Source: Phoma sp. XZ068 (Eukaryota > Ascomycota > Dothideomycetes > Pleosporales > Didymellaceae). Taken from it: 64,000 nucleotides of DNA. The position numbers and the translations under genes were made by a program. Location: positions 1,116,001 to 1,180,000 of the forward strand of contig RBKR01000008.1 of NCBI GenBank assembly GCA_004835665.1, in the 5' to 3' direction. Under the pieces are notes generated by a model. It made no database searches. It was given only the letters and a program-made list of their open reading frames with translations, and was not told the DNA's origin. The number at the start of each line of letters is the position of its first letter. Within the stretch, counting starts at the first letter, position 1. This document shows positions 45,910-55,920 of this stretch, one piece after another.

Positions 45910-46131
45910 TCAACAGTTTCTTATCGGTAATGCATCAGCCTTGTGAACCTGATCCTCGAATTCTTTCAGTAGCCTCTCTGCAGCCATTAAGTCGATTTTG
46001 ACCTCTATAGAGCATATCCGGAGCACTTCAGCTTGCTCATCGTGTCGGCTAGTGTTATTGCCATAAGCTTTGAGCTGATCATACTGAGACATCATCTCGT
46101 CCACCTGTGCCAAACTTGTCCTGACGTCTTC
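45910..46131 (-). other. Open, coding-like extension after an in-frame TAG
   Basis: Directly after the stop codon at 46132-46134 the same frame stays open for 73 codons and ends at 45910. It reads as a charged helix (VRTSLAQVDEMMSQYDQL, then SIEVKIDLMAAERLLKEF), similar in character to the end of the preceding protein. I find no intron that skips the TAG. It may be the severed C-terminus of the upstream gene. Confidence 0.55.
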
Positions 46132-47398
46132 CTATCGCTGCCGAATGCGCTGCAACGTCGTGTGAGGGCTACAGGGCTCTTGCCAATTATCGTCGAAAGG
46201 TGACTCCTCTGCTGTAGGTAGGTGAATCTTTGTAGAAGCTGGATTGTCGTCACTTATTCGTGTAATTAGCTTGCGAGTATCAGCTTGCGCGTAAACGATA
46301 ACAGCAAGTCGCATGTTGATTATGTTGCCGATGATGTTGAGTAGCTGTAATTCGCGGCGCAGAATGTCTTTTTCAGGATCGTCTTTGGATAACTGGTGCA
46401 TCTCGTGCTCTCTGGGTGCCAACGACTGCCACAAATAGGTCAACTCTCTAGTTTCGGAGTTTCGAAGCTTACCTAAGTGCTCTAAGTGTTCTTGCAGTTT
46501 GTCCAAGTCAGCATCAGTGGGATCTATGATAAATTGTCGACAGTTCCTGTCGTAGTCCGGTCCTGCCAGCTCTTCTTTCTCGAAATCTACAAACAGGTGA
46601 ATTCGTTGGTTTCCGAACGCTTCCGACTGTGTCTGTCCCGTGGCCCCCGCATGCACACCCTGGTGAGCATTGACAAGAACAGTGAGTCGGTTGCCCAGTA
46701 AGCGTGAAATGGGAGTGTCCCCATAATACACAAGCAGGAACCGGCTGAAGAGCGATAGGGACTCGCCCGACTTCTTATCCAGTATAAGTCGTTTTTGGTA
46801 TATTACTCGCCGTTGCATTGCTTTCATCCATTCCACTCGCTTCTTTTCGTGCGGAATGTCATTATTCAACGCCCATTCTGCCATCTTCGCACCGAGAGTG
46901 CATCCAGCGATGGCGACGCCAAAGAATCGAGAAACTCCAGTGGCACCCGGGAAGAGTCGTCGGTTAGACGCAAGAAGAAGCCCCATTGCGCCTCCAATCA
47001 AGGAAGCGTCCTCGATGGTCCAGTGCTTTGTTCGCTCCCACAGCTTGAATGGTTAGGGGTTGTTCAATCCGTCTATCTTAAATACGGCCCTGTCGAGCTC
47101 ATGTCTTCCATATATATCACTTGCTGTTACCGCTCCGTCGACCAACCCAAGGAAGGCGGCGCTTCTGAGGAAGGTGCCGGGACGTGCCCTCCCAAGGACG
47201 GCATAGAAAGCAGTCACTCCTGTAGCCATGAGGCAGGCTCGGTACGGAGAGTCGACTAAGGAAGGCTCTACGTTGAAGAGATCAATGGGTGGCCTACGAG
47301 TGAGATCATGCTGGTCGTCGCCTGCTTGCTGTTAGCTGGCTGCACGCATGCTTTCTAGGATATTAATACTCACCAGCAGGCACACAAAACTGTACCAT
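46132..47398 (-). CDS. Unrecognised membrane-associated protein
   Basis: Exons 47398..47374, 47321..47086, 47043..46132; introns of 52 and 42 bp with CTAAC branch sites; 390 aa. Hydrophobic segments are at ACLMATGVTAFYAVLG, LIGGAMGLLLAS and FFGVAIAGCTLGAKMAEWAL, followed by a long polar C-terminal half with helical stretches (LQEHLEHLGKLRNSE, LQLLNIIGNIINMRL). The small Gly/Ala-rich helices resemble mitochondrial inner-membrane proteins of the Tim17 type in general texture, but no motif proves this. The frame is interrupted by TAG at 46132-46134, after which coding-like sequence continues. Function not assigned. Confidence 0.68.
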
Positions 47399-47795
47399 TT
47401 TGCCCTATTACCAATTTCAATGGGAATTAATGGCACAACACGTATTCAGAAGCCAGTGTTGTAGCTGGAACGAAGGCACTGAGTCGCGGGTGAGCTCCAC
47501 GCGTTGACGTTGGCAGTCTTAGGAGCTCCAGCAATATGCACAATTTCCACGCGATCCTGCGTAACCTGAAGGCCGAATTGGGATGTCTTGCCTTGCAGAG
47601 TTTGCATTTGTGTAACATGTCTGTTCTCGTGGATAACTACTCTCTAGGAGTTGCATTGTGATTCTCAAGACCGAGAATGCCGTGATGAACGATGGGAAAG
47701 CAAATGCGACCCCAGCGAAGTCCATTTACTGAAGGGCAACTAAGAGTATAATGATACTACTCTGACAAATCGTCATCAACAGCTATCACAGCATC
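47399..47795. other. Intergenic upstream of tRNA-Pro
   Basis: About 400 bp. Nothing recognisable besides the 5' flanks of two divergent units. Confidence 0.45.
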
Positions 47796-47880
47796 GGTCT
47801 TGTGGTCTAGTGGTATGATTCTCGCTTAGGGTACCTAAGTAAACGTGCGAGAGGCCCCGCGTTCGAGTCGCGGCAAGACC
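47796..47880 (+). tRNA. tRNA-Pro(AGG) with intron
   Basis: Acceptor stem GGTCTTG pairs with CAAGACC. The D arm holds an A box (TGGTCTAGTGG), the anticodon stem CTCGC pairs with GCGAG, and the loop reads TTAGGG then T once the intron 47832..47845 (14 bases) is removed at the canonical position one base after the anticodon. The T arm has GTTCGAGTC (B box). Mature length is 71 bases before CCA addition. Confidence 0.93.
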
Positions 47881-47882
47881 CC

Positions 47883-47888
47883 TTTTTT
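47883..47888 (+). terminator. RNA polymerase III terminator of tRNA-Pro
   Basis: A run of six T begins three bases after the acceptor stem, as expected for Pol III termination. Confidence 0.85.
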
Positions 47889-48044
47889 GCTGCCAGCGCC
47901 ATCTAATACATGCAATGGCAGGCTTGCATTTTGCTGCTTGTGTGGACTCTTGCTTTATTTGACAGTTGGTAGCAACGTTTGTCCTTGAGTACGGGCAACG
48001 TTCTCTTGATCCTAACTATCAAACCTACGGTATACATGATTCTA

Positions 48045-48914
48045 TCACAACTCATCTTTCTTTTGCGCAACTCCAAACGTCGCTCCGCCCTCAGACATAA
48101 ACTTGAGCTCTTCCTCGGTACTCTTCCGGCCCAGGGCACCATTACGGTGTGGATACCTCCCAAACCTGTCGATAATCTCCCTGTGCTCCTGCTCCGCCTT
48201 GTACTGCCCCTTCATCAACTCCTTCGATCCTGCACATCCCGGCTGCGCATCCAGATCCCGTTGCACGTCCTCCAGAATCCCATCGAGCTGCTTGTGGACC
48301 TCGACATCTTCCGAGTGGCATAAGGGCATGTAGAACCACATTCTATGCGCGAGAGAGTTGCGCCACTGCGGATGCTCATCTGGTCGTGGTATAGGCGACT
48401 TCGGAGAGAAAAGCGTGCGTATGAAGGCTTGCGCGATCTTATCGTAGTGCGTGTACACCTTGACCAGGCCTTCGTCTGTACGGAAGATGTTGCGCGGCAT
48501 TTGGTCGAGCAGGATGGCGATGCTCAGCGCTGTAGAGGCTGCTTCTGCGCCATCGCCTTTTGAATCGTTTTTGACAATCTCCCTCAACTGATCCAAGAAC
48601 GGCTCTGCGTTCGGTGTGGTGAATTTCGCTGGACCTATCGCGTCGAGTGCCCGCCCAAAGTTGTCGTTGCATGTCGTGTCGAGAGCGAGACGCTCCTCTG
48701 GTGTGCCCATGAACCATCTTCTTACGACATCCATGTTGACTTCCTCGCCACTGGGGTCCACGCCGCTGAGCCAGACATCCTGTACTTTGTGGTAGAGCGC
48801 TGGAGTGAAGATGTTCTTATCGAGTGTAAATGAAGACATGGCGCGGACGTGCAGCGAGGCCGAGCTAATGGTAAAGCAACGCGTTGCGACGTGGAAGAGA
48901 GGACGGGTGAGCAT
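48045..48914 (-). CDS. DUF924 family protein, probably mitochondrial
   Basis: Single exon, 289 aa. The family block includes VWLSGVDPSGEEVNMDVVRRWF near the N-terminus, LSIAILLDQMPRNIFRTDEG with the conserved DQ-x-P-R-N motif, and HRMWFYMPLCHSED with the conserved FYMPL-x-H-S-E. The family folds like a TPR-related helical protein and is widespread in bacteria and fungi, function unknown. The first 26 residues (MLTRPLFHVATRCFTISSASLHVRAM) look like a mitochondrial presequence; a second ATG after them could produce a cytosolic form. Confidence 0.88.
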   Translation of the reverse strand: MLTRPLFHVATRCFTISSASLHVRAMSSFTLDKNIFTPALYHKVQDVWLSGVDPSGEEVNMDVVRRWFMGTPEERLALDTTCNDNFGRALDAIGPAKFTTPNAEPFLDQLREIVKNDSKGDGAEAASTALSIAILLDQMPRNIFRTDEGLVKVYTHYDKIAQAFIRTLFSPKSPIPRPDEHPQWRNSLAHRMWFYMPLCHSEDVEVHKQLDGILEDVQRDLDAQPGCAGSKELMKGQYKAEQEHREIIDRFGRYPHRNGALGRKSTEEELKFMSEGGATFGVAQKKDEL

Positions 48915-49324
48915 TTTGTTTAGTGGCGTCCTCAGCTTGAATGCAGCTCCCCGCTCCTGTAGCGTGAGGAAGTAGACCGGATTATAGTCGAGGCTCGCGC
49001 TTTACGGCCTCCGACGATTGCTCAGCAATCTCTTGTTTGGCATGGCCATAGCTTGACGGACGAATGCTTTCGGGTGTTCTTCTAAGAACACATGGTAATA
49101 CAGTCAATCATAGTATCTTCAAACAAAGATTAGATGGAGCGGAGTGCTGCAGATGTGATGACACCAGTGATGATGCTCACTGAAGATGACGTAACGCCGC
49201 GCTGCGGAAATCTTTCGCCGCCGAGGCTCCGCGTTTACCCATGGAGATATTAGGCAATGCAGACATTGCAGTACTCAACGACCTCCTCTCCACACAATCT
49301 CAACCACCCCAATAATACTAGAAT
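48915..49324. other. Bidirectional promoter between DUF924 gene and jac1
   Basis: About 410 bp. Nothing recognisable. Confidence 0.45.
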
Positions 49325-50059
49325 ATGCACTCGCTACGTCCAGCAGCCTCCCGGGGGCTTCGAACAGCTTTAAACACAGGAGTGTCCAGGAGTACGCGAT
49401 CAAGCGCAACACCCTGCCTCTTCTGCGCGCAGCGCGCATCGCCGCAGACATCATCGCGTCGTTACCAGTCAACGGAAAATGCTCGCGAAGAACCATTCAA
49501 GGCTCCGTCAGCTTCACAGTCGTCGCAAACGCATTACTCGTTCTTTCCCAACTCTCTTTCGGCTGGGCCACCACCAGAGGGGCCGTTCAGCATCGATCTG
49601 AACACTTTGAAGCGAGAGTTCCTACAGCTCCAAGCAAAGGCACATCCTGATCTGCATCCGCAAGAAAGTAAGAAGAGAGCAGAGGCAACTTCTGCACGGA
49701 TCAATGAAGCCTACAAGACGTTGCAGTCGCCGTTGCACCGCGCACAATACCTTCTTTCGCAGCGTGGTATTGAGACCGCTGAAGACGAGACCGCGAAGGT
49801 GGACGACCCAGAGCTGCTCATGGAGGTATTGGAAGCAAGAGAACAGATAGAGGAGGCGGAGGCAGAGGAGGATCTTGTTGGAATGAAAGATGAGAATGAG
49901 GTCAGGATACAAGAGAGCATCAAGGCGCTCGAGCAAGCATTTGCTGAAGACGACATAGAATCGGCGAAACATGAGACAGTCAAGCTGCGGTATTGGATGA
50001 ACATCAGTGAGAGCATCGCAAATTGGGAGAAGGGCAAGCCAGTCGTTCTCGAGCACTAG
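49325..50059 (+). CDS. jac1: Mitochondrial J-domain co-chaperone for Fe-S cluster assembly (HscB/Jac1)
   Basis: Single exon, 244 aa. The N-terminus is an Arg/Ser-rich mitochondrial presequence. The J domain has the HPD motif at residues 107-109 (AKAHPDLHP) and ARINEAYKTLQSPLHRAQYLL. The C-terminal HscB oligomerisation domain has LLMEVLEAREQIEEAE and KLRYWMNISESI, the face that contacts the scaffold Isu1. Jac1 delivers Isu1 to the Hsp70 Ssq1/Ssc1 in the matrix. A CxxC pair at CLFC (about residues 31-34) lies where vertebrate HSC20 has a zinc domain, but only one pair is present. Confidence 0.9.
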   Translation: MHSLRPAASRGLRTALNTGVSRSTRSSATPCLFCAQRASPQTSSRRYQSTENAREEPFKAPSASQSSQTHYSFFPNSLSAGPPPEGPFSIDLNTLKREFLQLQAKAHPDLHPQESKKRAEATSARINEAYKTLQSPLHRAQYLLSQRGIETAEDETAKVDDPELLMEVLEAREQIEEAEAEEDLVGMKDENEVRIQESIKALEQAFAEDDIESAKHETVKLRYWMNISESIANWEKGKPVVLEH

Positions 50060-50310
50060 GCGCCACAAACCACCATCGACCTCGAATATACCCTACTTTA
50101 TCTATTCTAGTTCGCTGGACTTATCAACAGCAAATTCCTGCTGCCGTGATATCATCAGCGAGATTCCGCATTCATGGTTCGGCGTCCTCCGGCCCCTCCA
50201 GCCCACAAGGGAAGCTCCCCGCGCACGCCTCGGCCGGGCCCCACCAACTCCACCGTCGATAAAGCTGCCCGCGTCGCGTTAACCCTTGCTTTCCTTCCCT
50301 TCCCTTCACG

Positions 50311-50905
50311 ATGTCCACGACCTCCTTTAAGCCCGTCGCTGCGGAACCTGTCGACGAGAAGAATGGGTTGATTCACGGGGTTTCTGCGCAGGAGCTGCAA
50401 GTAATCGGCGAGCAATGCCTTGACGCAAGGTCTAAGGCCTACTGTATGTCAAAGTTTGAAGTATGCAATCGCAGGACGCTCACATAGCTGTACAGGCCCA
50501 TACTCCCTCTTCCGTGTTGGCGCATCCCTTCTTCTACACCAGTCGACGTCATCCGAGCCCGCCATCATCGTAGGCGCAAACGTCGAGAACGCCGCCTACC
50601 CCGTTGGTACCTGCGCCGAGCGCGTCGCTTTCGGCACAGCCGTAGTCCAAGGCCACAAGCTGGGCTCCTTCAAAGCCGTCGGAGTGGCCACAGATATGGA
50701 CGAGTTCTGCTCGCCGTGCGGAATGTGCAGGCAGTTTCTGAGAGAGTTCCTGGACCTGGAGACACCAATTTTCATGTTCAACAAGGAGGGCAAATACATT
50801 GTGAGGACGATGGGCGAGCTGCTGCCGTTGAGCTTCGGGCCGGACGTGCTGCCTCCGAGGGAGCAGCTGAAGAAGGAGAGGGATGCGGATAAGGCGAATG
50901 CTTAA
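50311..50905 (+). CDS. cdd1: Cytidine deaminase
   Basis: Exons 50311..50443 and 50496..50905 (52-bp intron), 180 aa. The zinc site is complete: C84-A-E86 with the catalytic glutamate, and C119-G-M-C122. AYCPYSLFRVGASLL and VGANVENAAYPVGTC are the usual substrate-binding blocks. The enzyme deaminates cytidine and deoxycytidine to uridine forms in pyrimidine salvage, as a homotetramer. An N-terminal extension of about 25 residues and a Lys/Asp-rich tail exceed the yeast enzyme slightly. Confidence 0.93.
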
Positions 50906-51299
50906 ATGCGTCTACCTCAAACCCTTTTGCAACCGCCCCAAAGAAACGATAGCATTAGGGCAACATTCCAATATTTATATCAATTGAATGTCAAGCCAAG
51001 ACCTTGAAGCCTGGGGGTAGTTGTTGACGCATGCTTTTGAAGCTTCCTTCCCTAAGCGGCACCCCCGCGGCGACCAACAGCCCGCCGTGCTTGCAGTCCT
51101 TATCGGCCTTATCTCACTCCATAACCTCAACCAACAATCGCTCACACATTATGCATCTCCGCGCTCCGGGGATCTGTTGAATGACATAGTGGCTTCCCCC
51201 GCTTCTGTGTAAGTGATCTCAAATAAACAAACACAATGTAGCCCCTCATTTGCACGGCACTTTTTGAGCCATTCTACCTTGAATCTCAGGAAAGTCACT
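50906..51299. other. Intergenic
   Basis: About 390 bp, AT-rich near 50950. Nothing recognisable. Confidence 0.45.
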
Positions 51300-52446
51300 A
51301 TGGCAGCAACAAATGGAATGAGTGATTCCGAGCACTTCTCGCCGTATAGAGCGGATGGCAAGCTTGTAGGTATAATTCGTTTCGAGTTGTAGGAGTGACG
51401 CTTCACGAGATGTCTGGTATCTAATTCAAGACTGTAGTACGGCTTCGTCTGTGTGGTGACGGGTGCGACTCAGCCTGTTGGAAGGGCGATTGTTGCTGAA
51501 CTTGCAGGTACGTCAATGTGTTTCTTCTATCAAAGACCTAATATTCGTTGCTTGTTGGCCTTCTTTGCTTTTGATTTGATCTTCCCTCATTTTGTGCGGC
51601 TCCCGGCATGGAAGCCTCTACCATACCTCTTGAACCGCACAGGACAGGCGCTGACACGATCCAGCCCATGGCGCAGCATGCATATATGCCTGTTCATCCC
51701 TGCCCGACGAACCCTACGCCGAGCTTGCCTCCAGCATTAACGCCCAGTATCCGAACACCAAGGTCATCGGCTACCCGTACAAGATCACCTCCGAAGAAGA
51801 CACCCTCGCGCTCATCGACGATGTACTCAACTCCTGGGGCCGCCTCGACATCTGGACATCTTCGACTGGCCTCCTCGGCCCACCATCCATCACGACCACC
51901 GGCCCAAAAGATCTCTACGCCGCCTTCGAAACAAACGCCATGCCTGCATTCTTCGCACTCAAGTACGCGCCAGCCGCTATGCAAAAGACCACACCGAAGG
52001 GAAACTATCCCAATGCCGCACCAAAAGATGCTCCCTATGGATCCATTATCGTAGTGACCTCCGTAGCCGGCACATACGGTGGGTGCTGGGCCCCAGCTTT
52101 CACCATGGCGTCGCACGCCGCGCTCGGAGTGGTGAAGTCCGGCGTGACGGTTCTCAAAGGCACAGGCGTACGCATCAACGCCATTACAGCCGGGCAGATC
52201 GATGTTGGTGTGGATCTGAAGGGAAGTGGGCTAAAGGAGATGGAGAGTGGGCAGTTCCCGCCTGCGGCGCTGCAGGATAAGGAAGTGCAGAAGAGGACTA
52301 TAGGCCTGGAGAGGGCGGGTAGGCCCGAGGAAGTTGCGCGTGTGGCGGGGTTTTTGGCGAGTGGGTTTAGCAGCTATATCACGGGCGCGGAGATGAGGGT
52401 TGATGGAGGTGCTGGGGTGATGAACCCGCTGACTGTGCCTGTGTAG
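51300..52446 (+). CDS. Short-chain dehydrogenase/reductase-like protein with degenerate active site
   Basis: Exons 51300..51365, 51438..51507, 51665..52446 (the last intron is 157 bp, long for this window), 305 aa. The overall order of SDR blocks is preserved but the key residues differ. The nucleotide loop T30-G-A-T-Q-P-V-G37 has Pro where glycine is usual. NNAG is replaced by SSTG. The catalytic Y-x3-K is replaced by T192-x3-H196 within FTMASHAAL. The C-terminal GRPEEVARVAGFLAS and YITGAEMRVDGG are normal. It may be non-catalytic or use another mechanism. It opens the run of tailoring-type genes on the right side of the window. Confidence 0.82.
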
Positions 52447-52860
52447 GTAGTGCACAATCATATCATTCTCAAATGGATGAACTTCGTACCCTTTGAAGCT
52501 GTTGGTTAACTCAGAGAGTGCGCTCCATATTTCCAGCTACATGGTAATCACGTCATAACATACAATACTCCCTTTGCAGATTGCGACATTGCGGTTCAAA
52601 AAAGCGACAGGCACGTTTAGCAATTAGATTCTGACAACTACAGGGACTTCGTTCAGATTATAACGTCTACTAGCATACCAGATTGTGAAGTACAGTAATG
52701 ACCTTCCTGATTTGGTAGCAATATGTAGATCACCTACTAGGACGATGTCGCGATATGCAACGTTATTGCACTACCCGCGAAGTACTTGGCACATGTAACG
52801 ATGATATATAACATCGACTGCTCCGAATTTCCATGTTGAAAGTCAAATTCAACCTTCACT
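52447..52860. other. Intergenic
   Basis: About 410 bp upstream of the S51 gene. Nothing recognisable. Confidence 0.45.
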
Positions 52861-53748
52861 ATGCACCTCGTCCCCCTTCTTGGCGCCGCCTTAACAGTAG
52901 CAACAACACTGGCCCAGCCTCTCAGCGGCACCAACACCACATACGTCGGCCCTGAGAACGGACATCTCGTCATCGTTGGCGGCAACCTCCAAAGCGACAG
53001 CATCTGGCAACGCATCATAACCCTCGCTGGCGGACCCGATGCACCCATTGTCGTAATCCCCACTGCCGGCGGCGAACCAACATACGACGCCAACTTCTCA
53101 TCGGCAGTCTCCTTCCGCCGTCTGGGCGCCAAGAACGTCACTGTGCTGCATACCTACGACCCAGCTGTGGCCGACACCGATGAGTTTGTTGCGCCGCTTC
53201 TTGAGGCCAAGGGTGTGTTCTACGGTGGAGGAAGGCAGTGGCGGCTCGTTGATGCGTATTCTGGGACCAAGACGGAGAGAGCGGTACAGGCAGTGCTAGA
53301 TCGGGGTGGAGTTGTGTCTGGGTCGAGTGCAGGAGCGAGTATCCAGGGTAGTTTTCTGGCTCGAGGAGATACGGCAAACAATCAGCTTATGATTGGTGAT
53401 CATAAGGTTGGGTTTGGGTATTTGAAGAATACGGCGATTGATCAGCACTTCCTGGTTAGGAACAGGCAGTTTGATCTTTTCGATATCTTGAAGGTGTATC
53501 CGGAGTTGTTGGGAATTGCTATTGATGAGGATACAGCGCTGATTGTGAATAAGAACGATGCAGAGGTGTTTGGAAGTACTTACGCTGCGTTCTATGATGG
53601 CGGGTTCTGGTCAAGAGAGGGGAGTGAGTTGAAGAACCTTCCGCCTCCGGAAGCGAGGTTCTATTTCCTCAAGGCTGGAGACAAATACGATCTAGGTTTG
53701 AGGAAGGTTGTTGAGGCTGAGTCGGTAATCGAACGGAGCGAGTTATAG
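52861..53748 (+). CDS. Secreted cyanophycinase-like serine peptidase (family S51)
   Basis: Single exon, 295 aa. A signal peptide is clear (MHLVPLLGAALTVATTLAQP). The S51 fold marks are HLVIVGGNLQSD, VVIPTAGGEP, KGVFYGGGRQWRLVDAY and the nucleophile motif G154-S-S156-A-G with Ser156, followed by DHKVGFGYL and AIDQHFLVRNRQ. Bacterial cyanophycinase splits the Asp-Arg storage polymer, and peptidase E cuts Asp-dipeptides; fungal secreted members are common but their substrate is not established. There are several possible N-glycosylation sites near the start (NTT, NFS, NVT). Confidence 0.88.
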   Translation: MHLVPLLGAALTVATTLAQPLSGTNTTYVGPENGHLVIVGGNLQSDSIWQRIITLAGGPDAPIVVIPTAGGEPTYDANFSSAVSFRRLGAKNVTVLHTYDPAVADTDEFVAPLLEAKGVFYGGGRQWRLVDAYSGTKTERAVQAVLDRGGVVSGSSAGASIQGSFLARGDTANNQLMIGDHKVGFGYLKNTAIDQHFLVRNRQFDLFDILKVYPELLGIAIDEDTALIVNKNDAEVFGSTYAAFYDGGFWSREGSELKNLPPPEARFYFLKAGDKYDLGLRKVVEAESVIERSEL

Positions 53749-53860
53749 GGGAACAGACGTTAGTAGCCATCAATCACGCTGCATGTGCTCTAACATTACG
53801 ACAATGAATTAGAGTATGTCTTTGAAATGATACTTTCTCTGTGTAATCCAATTCGGCCTC

Positions 53861-54259
53861 TCAAGACTCTGTAATCTTGGGGCTCTCAACCGCTACAATA
53901 CGGAACTTGCTTCCATCAGCAAAAGCTGCCTGGTCCTCCTCGATATCCTTCTTGCGCGGACTGTTGTTAAATTTCTCATTGAACCCTTGGAAGTGCGCTT
54001 CGTCCCTCAACTCAACCGTGGTAATGCAGTCATAGTCGATGGTCGTTGCATCGCCAAAGAAAACTAGGGGCGGAGGGATCTCGTTTCCGTCAGTGCCGGC
54101 AGGGTTACGCTTCAAGTAGTGGCGGATGTGGCGAACAGGGGCGTGCTCTCCAAGGACTTCGAGGACGAGCGGAACGTGTTTGTTCTCGTAGTGGTCGACG
54201 AAAGCCTCAAGGCTCATGCCTGGCTTGCGGGCAACGAACATGAAGATCGTGTATCCCAT
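53861..54259 (-). CDS. EthD domain protein
   Basis: Single exon, 132 aa. The EthD/ABM-like ferredoxin fold is seen in MFVARKPGMSLEAFVDHYENKHVPL, with the conserved H-Y-E-x-x-H-V-P block, and the C-terminal FNNSPRKKDIEEDQAAFADGS with the D-E-x-x-F motif. Fungal EthD proteins include decarboxylases and dehydratases acting on aromatic polyketides. Its strong TATA box and placement beside an ABM monooxygenase and a P450 suggest a tailoring role, but no polyketide synthase is present. It is convergent with the S51 gene. Confidence 0.88.
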   Translation of the reverse strand: MGYTIFMFVARKPGMSLEAFVDHYENKHVPLVLEVLGEHAPVRHIRHYLKRNPAGTDGNEIPPPLVFFGDATTIDYDCITTVELRDEAHFQGFNEKFNNSPRKKDIEEDQAAFADGSKFRIVAVESPKITES

Positions 54260-54958
54260 GTTGGCGGTTTGAGGCGTCCGATTGGAGTATGTATGCGAGA
54301 GTTCGATAGAGTATGGCTGACTGAGCTGGACGTCAAGTATAGACCCAAGACCTTTTTATATCTCTCCTTGCCCGCCGTGAGCAGTTGATCCTGACCTTTC
54401 CTCTGTAGCATAATGCTCCATGGCGGCACGGTGGAAACCTACAGTAGGCTAGTGTCCTTCTCATTCTTACAAGTAAGCTGACTGCCAGCTCATTTCATGT
54501 GCGGAGTTGCGACAATTGTGGGCCATGTTCCTGCTCTGGGAGGACCGATCACAACCATGAGATACGGAAAGGCATCGATCACTCATCGTGTCAGGTAAGA
54601 CTTGATGTACCGGCGGCAGCTTCGAAAGTAGGTGGATTGCTGGTGCATATGTTGAAGTAGGGCTGGCCATGTGCGAATGTAAGTAAATCATGTGCACTTA
54701 GTGTAAAATCTACCAGAATTGTTTACAGCAGACAACCACGATAATATCCCGAACGGTTTTGTGGTGTTGTAGTAGTAGTCGCGACGTGCTACGCGGACGA
54801 AAATTAGCGTGGTTCTTCCAGTGTGCCTCGGCATCTTTCGGTTCTAACCATCCAAGGAAGAGCGGAGAACTGATCGAAACGACCTCATTGCATCAGTATC
54901 ATTGATCTTGTACTCTCTATAACAAATATCTGAATCCTAAAAGAACTCATCATTCATC
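54260..54958. other. Divergent promoter between EthD and ABM genes
   Basis: About 700 bp shared by two divergent tailoring-type genes. A TATA box for the EthD gene lies at 54353-54360. Confidence 0.5.
54353..54360 (-). promoter_or_regulatory. TATA box of the EthD gene
   Basis: Minus strand TATAAAAA, 94 bp upstream of the EthD start at 54259, a strong core promoter match typical of inducible genes. Confidence 0.6.
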
Positions 54959-55413
54959 ATGACCATCGACGTTATAGCAATCATCTCGCCCAGAGCAGGC
55001 AAGGCGGACAGAGTATGTTGCAAAAACCCAATCCCGCAACGTAACTAAGATCACCAAGGTCGAAGAGCTTCTTGTAGAAGCAGCGAAAGCAGTCAAAGCC
55101 AATGAACCTGGTACTCTGAAGTACCACCTCCAGCGCGAAGTAAAGGGCGATGCGCCGGTTTTCGTTATGCTAGAAACGTACGGCCCCCATTCTCCGCCAT
55201 TTCCCCATTTCTTCGAAATGGCGTGAGTAAATTGCAATTCCACTTGTATTGACCGTGTCGCTTAGGTACAAGGACCAAGCCTCCATTGCCGTGCATGCAA
55301 AGACCGACTACTTCAAGGCCATGGGCCGCGCGATGAAGAAGGAGGATCTGCTAGCTGAGCCTATGAAAGTTATCGTCACGAAGGAAGCAGGCGGGTACGC
55401 AAGCAAGCTCTAG
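54959..55413 (+). CDS. Antibiotic biosynthesis monooxygenase (ABM) domain protein
   Basis: Exons 54959..55012, 55059..55177, 55266..55413, 106 aa. It starts MTIDVIAIISPRAGKADRVEELL, followed by VKANEPGTLKYHLQRE and ETYKDQASIAVHAKTDYFKAM, the complete ABM beta-alpha-beta unit with the conserved Y-x-D-x-x-A-x-x-x-H block. ABM proteins include cofactor-free oxygenases that convert anthrones or naphthoates and also small-molecule scavengers. Length is normal for a single-domain member. Confidence 0.88.
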
Positions 55414-55920
55414 AGTCGGAGTCTAGACCCTTTTAGGCTTCAATGTGGTTCGCGTTCAGAGCGCGATGTGATTGGAGTAACTATGTGGCGCTCAACAGGC
55501 GAATAGGAATGCACGCGGATGATGACCGACCCCCAGAGTATTAATTAGTGGATCGTGGGAGATATGCCTGTCCATATGCCTGGTACAGATAGCACTGTGC
55601 AAGGTAGCGGTTCACGGCGGATACGCGAGTTCGTTCAATGCATATGCATACCCAACCAATATCTGCATTCCAATTGGAACTGTTCCCATTGCCTCGGCCC
55701 ATGTGTGACTAGTGTGCTGGTAACACAAGCATGTCGTGTCCGCGAAGCACAAGTGTGAGCCCGAACGACAACTCTAAATCAGCTCCACTATTGTTTCACT
55801 CGTTTACTGACAGGGTTTGGCTTGGCTTCAGGTCGGCATTGAAAGGTAGAGGGCTGCCGTTGTGCTTTGCCTGAACGATTGACTATTTCAACTTATACTA
55901 CTACAAACATCTTGTCTAAT
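55414..55920. other. Intergenic, promoter of the P450
   Basis: About 500 bp. Nothing recognisable. Confidence 0.45.

Noticed and set aside
46100..46160. A short intron removing the in-frame TAG
   Set aside because: Possible GT/AG pairs around the stop give introns of about 30 bases or less, below the 42-base minimum seen in this window.
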